DNA of 64,000 nucleotides from NCBI RefSeq assembly GCF_030272615.1, contig NC_081409.1, positions 210,904,257 to 210,968,256 of the forward strand, written 5' to 3'. This document shows positions 54,770-64,000 of the stretch, in pieces (position 1 is the first letter of the stretch; every line of letters starts with the position of its first letter). The notes under the pieces are model-generated. The model worked only from the letters and a program-made list of their open reading frames with translations. It made no database searches and was not told where the DNA came from. The translations under genes and the position numbers were made by a program. This DNA is from Cryptomeria japonica (Eukaryota; Streptophyta; Pinopsida; Cupressales; Cupressaceae).

Positions 54770-56560
54770 AAAACTTCTTCAGATGCATGCTATTGATGGG
54801 TTCCTCGAGCTGATCCCCATCCTATGTTGATAGTTGATATGCTCCTGACCCAAATACTGTTGTGACTACAAACAAACCTAACCAGTTTGGTTCAAACTTC
54901 CCTTTCTTTTCTCGATCTGACTGGTTGCGTGGATTTTTTTTTAGTACTAGTTCCCCAACTTGAAATGTTCTCGGCTTGACCTTATGATTATAACTGCGGC
55001 ACATTCTTTGCTGATATACCTTTAAATGATCAAAGGCATTTTGTCTTCATTCATGGATCGATTCTAACTCCTGCAATCGAGACACTCGTTGTTCTTCATC
55101 TGGGATAAGACCTTTTAATGATACTCGTAGAGAAGGTATCTCTACTTCTATTGGTAATATTGTTTTTGATCCATAGACAAGAGAGAAAAGTGTGACACTT
55201 GTTGGTGTACGGATACTAGTACGCTAGGCCCATAGAGAAGGGTTCAATTGAATATGTCAATCTCTGCCAACATCATTCACTGTCTTTTTGAGGATTTTCA
55301 GAATGGTTTTGTTTGATGCTTCTGCTTGCCCATTTCCTTGGGGATAGTAGGGTGTGGAAAATCTATGTTGGATCTTGAATTTCTCACATAGCTCTTGGAC
55401 ATCCTGATTCTTGAATGGTCATCCATTATCAGTGATAATGGTCATGGGTATTCCATAGTGACAGATAATGTAGTTCAATATCAATGCAGCAATTTATTTT
55501 CCTGTGATATTTGTGAGAGGTACTGCCTCAATCCATTTTGTGAAATATTCTGTAGCTACAAGGATGAATTTGTGACCATTAGATGAAGAAGGATTTATCT
55601 TTCCTACTAGATCAAAACCCCATTGGCATAAGGCCAAGATGTTGCCAAAGCATGAAGTTCTTGTGCTGGTGCATGAATCAAATTTCCATGGATCTGACAT
55701 TGTTTGCATGTTTTAGCTATCTGAAAAGAATCTCGTTCCATAGTTGGCCAATAATAGCCCAAGTGTATGAGTTTTTTCGAAAGGGTAAGACCACTTGAAT
55801 GAGTGCCACAAATGTCGTTATGGACTTCATTTAAGGCCTTCTTAGATTCTTCTTGTTCAAGACATCTTAAAAGAGTATCATCTAGACCTCGTTTAAACAG
55901 GGTATCCGCGACAAGAGTATAATGGGAGGATTGGCGAATAAAGTTTCTATTTTGTTTTTTCGATAAGTCAAGAGGGAGGATATTATCTTTCAGGTATGTA
56001 TAAGTTTGGCGATAGCAGGAGGAATGATGTCCAACAAGGTGACAGATAGTTTGGGAATCAAGACAATTATGAGCAGGGTAAAACAATTCTTCCACCAGGA
56101 ATTCGTAACGCTCTTGATTTTCTTGTGTTTGAAGGAGAGAAGCAAGTGTTGCCAGGCATCTGCTACTTTGTTGTCATTCCTTGGAATCTGTTGAAAAGTT
56201 ATTTCTAAAAAGTATTTCTTGATATCATCAACCATCTTTTTATAAGGCATTAACTTTTCATCCTTTGTTTGATAATCGTTATTGATTTGATTGATGACGA
56301 GCTGAGAGTCTTCAAAGACTTGAAGCTGTGTAATGTTCCATTCTATAGCCATTTTGATACCTGTAACCAAAGCTTCATATTCTGCTGTATTGTTGGTACA
56401 TGGAAAGCTTAATTTGTATGCTTTTGGAATTGTAGGACCATGTGGTGTGATTAATAGAATACCTGCTCCTGATCCATGTTGTGTTTCATTATTGATGCCT
56501 GCTCCTGGACTGATATTCGGGTGATCTATTATAAGATCTGGATCAAACCCTAGAATGTCT
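54770..56560 (-). pseudogene. Integrase and second RNase H of element C
   Basis: Second RNase H: QHGSGAGILLITPHGPT, CTNNTAEYEALVTGIKMAIE, EDSQLVINQINNDYQTKDE. Integrase: NEVHNDICGTHSSGLTLS, KTCKQCQIHGNLIHAPAQEL, WGFDLVGKINPSSSNG, and at the end KVKPRTFQVGELVLKKNPRN and GKFEPNWLGLFVVT. There are several frameshifts (for example after ATSWPYAN near 55610) and stops. Upstream, the RNase H joins directly to the sequence that should precede the reverse transcriptase. Confidence 0.8.
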
Positions 56561-58390
56561 GCATATTACCACCTTTTGATTTGCCTCCTTTTGAAGAGTT
56601 CCAAATATTTTTGCCTTGCTAGTTTTGATAGAGAATTTGTTGGATATATATATATATATTAGTTGTGCCAATGTTAACTGCCTCTGTCGGTTCTATTAGG
56701 ATAGATGATCTCTCTTGATAAAATTCAGGTAAGGTGTCAAATCTCTCATCTTCCAGCGTCTCAAGGAGGTTTTCACCGTTAGATGGGTCATTTGTTTTTA
56801 CTTTTTCTCGGTCTAATGTTGCCAGTAAATGGTTTTCAACATTAAACCTGATATTGTTTTCTTTATTTTCACTTTTGCGACTAGGAGATTTGGCACCCAC
56901 TTGACTCGAAGATACGTTAGCGAGATTCCTTATGGAAGTTGTTGTGGGTTCGATTGTATTAAGATATAAAGATATGGCATGGTCATTAGGAAAGGTATCA
57001 ATGGTGGCATATCTTTCATTTTCCCAGTCCATAGGTTCAGGATGGATGAAGGGTAAAGGAGCCGCTGGTTGAATTGTTTCAAAGATATTAGGGGTCATGA
57101 TAGAGATGTCAAAGATTTCAGTATGTATTTCCATTTCTAGAACGATACTCTCATCAGAATGACCTTGCACAAGGAGCTCCTGATTGTCCTCAATTAAGTC
57201 CAAGTCAACCGAATGTGATTCTGATTCAAGTGGGCTAGTTCCTAATGTTTTTCCTGCATACACATGAACTATATCGACACCTACATCTGCTTCTTCCGTT
57301 TCAATTTCAAGTTTCTCTTGTTTGTTTTTCCATGATAGCAAATATTCTCCGCTCCCTCTATCTCTTAGTTGCCATTTTTTTTTCCATGCTTGATAAAATT
57401 GATGTAAATGATTGTTCTTTGGATTGTGTGCTTGAAGATGTTGCCTCTCTGTTATGTGGAACAATGACCTCTTGAGCTGGTTTTAGATTACTACAACACT
57501 GCAATGGATTTGAGTCTGCTGAGATCGTGATTTCTTGCCCATTGTAGGGAAATTTTAGGCACTAATGACATGTTGATGGAATAGCCTGTATGTCATGTAT
57601 CCATGGTTTTCCCAAGAGTATGTTGTATGGTAAGTCCAAGTCTAGAACTTGGCATGTCGTGTATTTTTGCAAAGGTCCCACTCTGATGGGTAATACCAAA
57701 ATTCCTTTAGAGGAATTCTCTTCTTCATCATATGCTTTAATGGTGATATTTTTCCGGGGGATCAACTCCATCTTTTGAATAACCTAGAGCATGGACAAGA
57801 CTCAAAGAGCAAATGTTTAAGCCAACTCCTCCATCTATTAGGACACGTTTAACAAGCGTTCTATGAATGAGGACTTCAATTTTCAAGGGAGCGTTATGGG
57901 GATGTTGCAAGGAATCAATGCTTGGTTATGAAGGAGATGGAATTTGAATAGGATCCTCTAAAATAGGTTTGATGGTCATTATGGATATCCCTTGGGGAAC
58001 TTCATCTTTGGGTGTATTGTTTGGTGATGATGCTATGGAAGATTCTTTCAAGCTTTTAAGAGGTGTAGGAATAGATGCCTTTGGAGGATCAATTTGCTTA
58101 TGGGGGGATGAGCCATTGCTAGACATAGGTGCGTGATTTTGATCTTCTTTAGCAAAATCCTTTAGGGATCTCTTTAAGAGTTGCATAAAAGAGCCACCTT
58201 TCTTTGGAGATATATTTGAATCCTTGTGAGGTTTTGATATAGTTGGATTTTGATTTTGAACTTGTTTGATTGCTTTGATATGTTGACCTGTTATGTCTTC
58301 TTCTTATATTTTTCTTTGGTATGCCATGTTTCTATGACCTTCAGCTATCTCAAAAGTTTTTGTTTTCATTTTTGCTATCTTATGTCTCTG
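56561..58390 (-). pseudogene. Protease and linker of element C, with a gag relic
   Basis: From right to left: a short Ser/Pro-rich gag-end relic (57926-58186 open), HNAPLKIEVLIH, the protease site VLIDGGVGLNIC with its aspartate kept, TIKAYDEEENSSKGILVLPI and YNILLGKPWIHDI, then a 281-codon open linker (56619-57464). The linker contains acidic stretches and the ENLLETLEDERFDTLPE block that matches ENLSKVLEDEGFDILPA of element A. The capsid core expected before the protease is missing. Confidence 0.7.
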
Positions 58391-58965
58391 CGCTCTAGTT
58401 AAAATGGGCATACACATGTGTTAGATATTGTGCTAGGATTCAATTGTCCAAAAGTTGTTTTGATAAGTGATCAATTGTCAATGTAAATGTGATAGAGTGA
58501 TATGACATGAAAAGATGATTCAAGTGTTTGAAAGTTTGCAAGTTTTTCGATCTTCGGTTTTGGAATGCAATGATGTTGACTTTGATAAAAACCAAGTCCA
58601 ATAGGAACAATATATCCTATGATGTGGGACAAGGTTATCCTAACCAAACATTATAGTTTCATTATAGAGGATGATAGATCCTGATGAGAAACTATGTTTT
58701 GAGTGATCAGTTTATCAAAGAGGGTGATAATGCCCTTTGAGATGTTTAGATCTTGAACTTGTTGAAGGTGAATACTTGAAAATCTTGAGGTGTCTATTTC
58801 TAGAATCTGATTTGATAGATGATAACTTGACCAAGCGAACCAAGGAGACAATCTAAGAATAGAATGACAGATAACAAGTGTTTATGCTCACTGTAAACTG
58901 ACCAAGCAAATATGATAGATTTGAAAAAGGCATGCTAGAAGATAGTTCTGGACAGATAGAGACAT

Positions 58966-59262
58966 AAATTCGTACGACACCTTATATAGCTCCGAACGAC
59001 AATTTAGACAGGCCCATATGACAAACCAGAAACCTCGCACGATAGAAGACATAAACTCGTACGAGCTTTTTCACAGAACTAGATGACAAAAGATGACACA
59101 AAATTCTTTGCTAAGCTGATTCGTACGATAAATCCCACTGGGCCAGATGATAAAAGATAACACAAATTTTTTTGCTAAGATGACTCGCATGACAATTCTC
59201 ACTAGACTGGACAATAAACTAGATGCCTCGTACGACAAACTAACAAACTCGTACGATAGAGG
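58966..59262 (-). repeat. Word array of element C: CTCGTACGACA type
   Basis: TCGTACGA or a close variant occurs about nine times (near 58970, 59055, 59125, 59230, 59252, with CGCACGA, CGCATGA and CGAACGA variants). The core is self-complementary. It lies in the leader upstream of the gag relic, the position of arrays 1 and 2 in element B. Confidence 0.7.
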
Positions 59263-60146
59263 ACAACAACAGAGACAAAAACTTTGTTTGGACAGATATT
59301 TGATTAAAGAAGTTTGATGTTTTGCTTCTGTTTTCCAGTGTTTTAGATGTCTGATTTTCTATTTTAGGGATGAAGACACAACAAACATGTGATATGATAA
59401 GTGACCTCAAGCACAATACACTACCTAAGGAAGTTGGTTGAGAGAGAAAAGCTTTACTTGCAAATTTAGGTACACACCCAATAGGTAATCAGAATACAAC
59501 CGCTGAGTCTCACGCAGTGGATTCTGAACGTCGTATTATCTGATTCCAAACGCTAATGGGGGCACGATATGGCAAGTGTCTTGGGATAGTTACTATCTCT
59601 CTTGCACAAAGATTATCCCCCTTTTGGAGGTGAATCAGGTAGCTTCTAATTTTAATAAAAAATAGTAAGGGATTTGTTCGGCGCATCGGGGTATAAACTC
59701 AATTAAGAGGTCTCCCAGCCTTGAAAACCAAGGTTTGATATACCTGAAGGTATGGAGGAGAGCTATTCCCGAGCACTGTCGTTGAATTTATTTTCATCAA
59801 ATCACATTTATTTTATAGTGGGTTGGAGTACTTGGCATTAGCCATTCCCACTTGGGTCATTCCCCTCTCACCGGCCTTAATGGCTTTGGCCTTATAGGCT
59901 CCTCGGGAGGGTAGGCCCGCTAAAGATATGCACTATTGAAAGCAAATGATGAGTCTGGCTTTCTCATCACCTAAGAAAGGTGAGAACATACTCGCCTATC
60001 ATCAAAACGCATAAGACATGTTTGTTCATTTCCATTAGCCAAAACAAGTGTGCCTAGAAAATTTAAAGAAGACATAAAGTTTGGGTGAGTCCTCCTAGGC
60101 AACCTACAAAATAGATACGTTATTAGTCATGATGTTTGGATGAAAT
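59263..60146 (-). other. Leader of element C, distal part
   Basis: Non-coding. The reverse strand of 59819-59900 (GGGGAATGACCCAAGTGGG ... CCCACTATAAAATAAATGTG) matches the leader of element B at 35170-35240. No LTR or primer site is recognisable at the right end, so the 5' LTR was lost by deletion or replaced. Confidence 0.5.
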
Positions 60147-60990
60147 GAAGCTTTGGCAAGCATAATCTTTGACAATCGTCCTGCAAAAGGTTCTTAAGAA
60201 CTTGAAAAATAGAAATCTTGAAGAGGGGTTGGTTGACCTATTGATTTTAAAATTTGTGAACATTGTATTATGGTAAACAAAATCATATTTATATACTCAA
60301 GCTCTCATAAGTCTCACATGATTTTGGTTCTAATTCATAGTAATATGTTTAGTCCTATAAATGTGCCTTCATTATAAAATCCCTATATTATGTTTCTTTT
60401 ATGGATGATTTTTGTAGGACTTGTGTCTACTTTATTAGGCATAAATTTTGGGTCTTTAGTCAATTCAAAATATTTAAGGAAAAACCAAACAAGCAAAAAA
60501 ATAAAGGTGCCAAGAATAGATAATAACAAAAAATATTCTTTAGTTGAGTTTAAAAAATTGTAAAGATAATGACATTACATGACATAAGACAACTTCATGC
60601 ACCCCTAAAAAAATGGAGCTATATAGAGGATGAACAAGTTGTTGATGGAGAGGTCTAGGAGTAAGTTTAGTGGGGCTAGTTTGGAACATGCATTATAGGA
60701 AATGGTTGTTAGCATTGTATGTTGCCTAATTAACATGTCTCCTAAATTATTATTTGTGAATAAAAGTCCTATGGAGGTTGGGAAGGACAAAAATCCTTCA
60801 CTTTAGCATCTTTGAGTTTTTAGTTGTGAGGCATATAACCATATTCCAAAGGAGAAGCAATTGAAGTTAGATTCTAAAGCTTTGTTGGATACAATGATAG
60901 TGTGAAAGGGTATAAGATTTATGATCATGTGATTGGGAAGGCATTATATAGTCAAAATTTAATATTAATGAGATTAGGCCTTCTCGTTCA
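60147..60990 (+). pseudogene. Copia integrase remnant
   Basis: Readable with frame changes: VLKNLKNRNLEEGL, CEHCIYGKQNH (zinc-binding CxxC of the integrase), LVLIHSNMFSPINVPS (usual LELVHSD..GP), DDFCRTCVYFIRHK (DDFSR..WVYFLK), TPKK.GA....MNKLLMERSR (TPQQNG.AER.NR.L.E.AR), and PMEVWEGQK. The core DNGGEY acidic residue region is mutated. Copia integration enzyme, inactive. Confidence 0.75.
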
Positions 60991-61489
60991 ATTGAGAAAC
61001 CAAATGGGAATCTAAAGTCTAGAGTATGTTTACAAAAAAATACTAAGACACCTACACTTGATATTGAATTAGAGGTTCATATTTGACTTGGTGAGGAGGA
61101 TAGTATAGAGACATCATAGATATTGGATGAGGAATAACCTTAACCCCAAATTTTGAGGAGCTTTGCCAAGTAAAGAAGAGAACTAAAGAGGTACATCTGC
61201 CTAATTTTAGATGTATTTATTTCCTTTATTACTAACAATAATGAGACTCAAACTATGAATGAGGCATTAGAAATGGATGATAGTGATTCCCAAAAGATGG
61301 TCATGGATGAAGAGATACTTGATTTAAAAAAAAGAATGAGACCTCAGAGTTGATTTAGTTGCCAAAAGGGAAGAATTTGGTTGGGAAAGGATATTTCTAG
61401 GTCGAGGGAGATAATTTTGATGAAATACTTTCTTCAATTATGACATTCATTACTATTTGGTTCTCATTATTTAAACAATATTTGATTCC

Positions 61490-61800
61490 AAAGTTGAGTA
61501 AATGGATGTGAAGACAACTTTCTTGCATTGAGACTTGGAAGAAGAAATCTCCATGAGAAAACATAAGCGCCATGTGGTAAAAGGTAGGAAGTCATTGTTT
61601 TTAAGTTCAAAGAAATATTTATATGGTATCAAACAATCACCCAAAATGCAGTACCATAATTTTGGTTCATATATTTTGAAGTTGGTATTTGTAAGGTTCA
61701 AACCATATCATTGTGCATATTTTAAGAAAGATGTGATTGTTTCCTTGTTATCACTTTGTATGTGGACAATATGTTTTATGTAATAATAAGGCAATTATTG
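61490..61800 (+). pseudogene. Copia reverse transcriptase remnant
   Basis: VE*MDVKTTFLH*DLEEEIS, KSLFLSSKKYLYGIKQSPK, MQYHNFGSYILKLVFVRF and YFKKDVIVSLLS match the copia RT core (QMDVKTAFLHGDLEEEIYM...KSLYGLKQSPR.WY..FD). The catalytic YVDD is YVDN in the shifted frame. The thumb follows in fragments. Confidence 0.75.
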
Positions 61801-61919
61801 GAGATTTGAAGTCTTAGTTCTCATTATATCTTTTTGGTATGAAGAACTTGGGGAGTACATAGTTAATCTCATGATAAAAATTAAAAGATATAAAACTAAT
61901 GGAAAAAGTTGGTTGGCAT

Positions 61920-62500
61920 ATAGTCAAGTATGTTGGGTTAGTGTTTGTAAACTTTTTAACATAGCATACAATAGACTAGTGAGTGTTACTATTCCAATGG
62001 GGACTTAGTTATCAGTTGAAAATGTTTTCTTTCATGTGTAGAGGTGGAGAATATGTATCATATTCCTTATACTAGTGCTATTGGTAGTTTGATGTATGTT
62101 ACAGTCCACATCAAACCAAATCTAACCCAATAAATTAGAATATTGAGCTTATTTATGGTTAATCATAGCAAGGAGAACTAGGGAGTAACAAAGAGAGTCT
62201 CTAGATATTTTCAAGGAATTAGTGAGTATTCTATTTTCCACCAAGGTTACATACAAAATAGTGACCACCACTTGCCACATAATGATGATTACTTGCAATA
62301 AAGCTATTGAGTACTTGTAGAACTTTGAGATTGAGGTGTTTGTTGAATCACATTAGGTAGGAGATGTGGACAATGGATTATCTACTAGTTTTTATGTTTT
62401 AAACTTATTTAGTGGTGTAATTGCTTAGACGATCAATTGATAGACTATGGTTTCTTTATTCACAATAGTGGTAGATTACATGAAGATGCTCATGCCTAAA
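61920..62500 (+). pseudogene. Copia RNase H region remnant
   Basis: Fragments VEN.YHIPYTSAIGSLMYVTV, ISRYFQGISEYSIF and VDNGLSTSFYVLNLFSGVI match the region RNase H of copia (YS.AIGSLMY....RPD and D.RRSTSGYVF.L.G..ISW). The ALSTAEAEY part is degraded. The remainder is deleted and the 3' LTR follows. Confidence 0.6.
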
Positions 62501-62528
62501 AGATTGCATATTTTTATTCTTTTGTTCT

Positions 62529-63246
62529 CACATGGAAAGAGGGGATCCCACTTTGAGGTGACATTTTTGGCCAATTTTCAATATTTTGTAATGTGTGTAA
62601 TAAATTATAAGAGCATTAAATTGCATCTTGATGTGTTAGAGAATCTTATGGCATTGTAAGATGTGTGTTTCTTATGATAAATTATAGCATTTAAAAGCAT
62701 GATTGTAGGGGAGTTACATTAGAATCTTGATATGACATATGGTATGATGCATCATAAGAAATATTTGAATGAGGACGATTAAACCAAAATGGAGTGCCCA
62801 GTTTGGTGAGTTCTTTATGATGGAATATGGAAACATAATACGATCTTCTAATATTAACATGTTGACTCATCATGGGGGTTGGCCATTGGAATTCCTCATG
62901 GGCATTCAACCATCATTCTTAGGTGTGGTTTTCTCTCATGGTTTATCATCTACATTTTGTGGTTTTCTATTTTGTATCTTCTCTATATTTGTGCCTACAA
63001 TGGATATTCAATATGGTATAATTTTGTAAGGGGTCATGTTGAAATTTCTCCATGTGTGTTGGTTATTCTCTTGTAAATAATTAACCATGTTGATATATTA
63101 TAAATTTATTGTTATTGTGAATACATAAGTATAAAATTTCGAGGTTGGTTTTTTCTCAAAAGAGTTTCCATAAGATTAACACTATTTCATTGTGGTATTA
63201 TTTTTTGTATATATTATTTTTTGAAATTATTAGATCATATTTTGCA
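62529..63246 (+). repeat. Right LTR of the old copia element
   Basis: Partner of 16109-16782 (see there). It contains ATGTTGACTCATCATGGGGG and ends near TAGATCATATTTTGCA. Open frames here are incidental. Confidence 0.6.
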
Positions 63247-64000
63247 TACATGTCTCTAATAATTTATTAGTGTAATAGCACAAAACAATCTTTGAAGTCG
63301 AAAGTTAAAGCTTGTTTTTGGTTAAATTCATGACTCCATTCTCCCATGATGGAATTAAATTCACTTTCTTCCATATATGGGGTGAGAAACTACCTGTGTT
63401 GGATAGGTTCTCGCCTACTTTCTTTCAACATTTTTGGTGTTCATATATCATGAATTTTGTGGAAACCTTGAAATATTTTGAAGGAATTGAATTACACTTT
63501 TATTTATTTCATTTGAAAGAATAGATTTCCTTGTTAATTTGATAATTTTGGTCTTATATCCCTTTATAATAACATATAAAAAATCATTTATGAAGATATG
63601 AATTTATGAATTCAAGCTATGCTTTGAAAATTTACCTCTAGAATAAAATGGATTCATGCTTGATACACTATTATCAAGGGAAACATTATTTTCCATGAGA
63701 TTATTCACTTGTTTTTTCTCAACAAATATAAAAGTATGTTTCTCAAACTTGTTATTAGCAAGGATTATGACAAAATGAACTAGAGATCATTGATTAAAGT
63801 TTAAAAAAAAATTCAATCAAGGCTTGGTTGGAGAGACTAGATATTTAATTGCATTTCAGGTCTTATATTTTTTGTTCTTTTGAATTAAATCCCTACGTTT
63901 TTTTTAGTCATCTAGAAGTATTCATCGAGGAAACCCTTTATTTTATTTTAGTATGATCCATGAGGATCTTGGGAGATATTTTAGGGAAACTTTGTTGAGA
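63247..64000. other. AT-rich sequence right of the old copia element, no gene recognised
   Basis: A 70-codon open frame (63312-63524) is Phe-rich and unlike proteins I know. T-rich runs are frequent. It may be older retroelement sequence. Confidence 0.4.

Larger units (their letters stand above)
51918..60146 (-). mobile_element. Element C: decayed, internally deleted Tat-like element
   Basis: One LTR (51918-53040) with polypurine tract, then minus-strand integrase, second RNase H, linker, protease and a leader resembling that of element B. The capsid core of gag, the reverse transcriptase and the antisense PMD gene are missing. No 5' LTR is found: the right border is placed by the resuming copia integrase and is approximate. 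TGAAG occurs at 51913-51917 and at 60147-60151 and may be the duplication, but the right end is not a proper LTR end. Confidence 0.75.
16109..63246 (+). mobile_element. Old Ty1/copia element, host of the nest
   Basis: Diverged LTRs at both ends and, in order, gag, protease, integrase, reverse transcriptase and RNase H remnants on the plus strand give the copia order (integrase before reverse transcriptase). It is interrupted by element A inside the protease and by element C between protease and integrase. Frameshifts and stops are frequent and the LTRs differ strongly, so it is much older than its guests. End coordinates are approximate because the LTR termini have decayed and I could not assign a target-site duplication. 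Confidence 0.75.

Noticed and set aside
60100-60151. TGAAG at 60147-60151 as a certain right target duplication of element C
   Set aside because: The sequence just inside is not an LTR end and copia-like codons may extend left of it. A 5-bp match can be chance, so the border is kept approximate.
60605-60790. Minus-strand 61-codon frame at the copia integrase
   Set aside because: It is the shadow of the plus-strand integrase remnant (MNKLLMERSR region).

Overview
The window looks like plant nuclear DNA from a large, repeat-rich genome. A conifer or other gymnosperm is my best guess, but nothing in the sequence proves it. There is one trace of a host gene: the terminal coding exon of a DHHC-type protein S-acyltransferase at 8069-8611 (+). 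Almost everything else is retrotransposon, much of it nested.

Left part (1-16.1 kb): a decayed minus-strand Ty3/gypsy element (gag at 3.3-4.0 kb, an unidentified reading frame at 0.87-1.46 kb) was hit by an element that is now a solo LTR (1463-3118, target-site duplication GAGCA). A long non-coding stretch surrounds the acyltransferase exon. Then come a GA/GATA-rich microsatellite (13.3-13.7 kb) and an L1-type LINE remnant (14.1-16.0 kb).

Right part (16.1-63.2 kb): this is a nest. The outermost element is an old, heavily mutated Ty1/copia element (LTRs near 16.1-16.8 and 62.5-63.2 kb). Its protease was split by element A, a minus-strand Tat-like Ty3/gypsy element (17822-51545, duplication ATTTC, tRNA-Trp-type primer site). 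The 5' leader of A was in turn split by element B, a plus-strand relative (33601-49800, duplication GAAAT). A third, more decayed relative, element C (51918 to about 60146, minus strand), sits in the same copia between protease and integrase. LTR divergence by eye (B about 1.2%, A about 1.7%, copia far higher) agrees with the nesting order.

Elements A and B share one plan: LTR, long leader, a gag-protease-(G-patch-like linker)-RT-RNaseH-second RNaseH-integrase polyprotein in a single reading frame, a conserved post-pol element, and an antisense gene reading back from near the 3' LTR that encodes a plant mobile domain (PMD) protein. My reading gives this antisense gene a small first exon, an intron and a long second exon in both elements. 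The intron carries arrays of short CpG-containing words, and in B also a seven-unit array of hairpins whose stems change in a compensatory way while the 15-nt loop stays fixed. All polyproteins and PMD genes here carry premature stops, so these copies are defective.

The most unusual signals are the covarying hairpin arrays (B antisense intron; solo LTR; a pair shared by A and C) and the element-specific word arrays, which in B occur at both ends of the element in opposite orientation.
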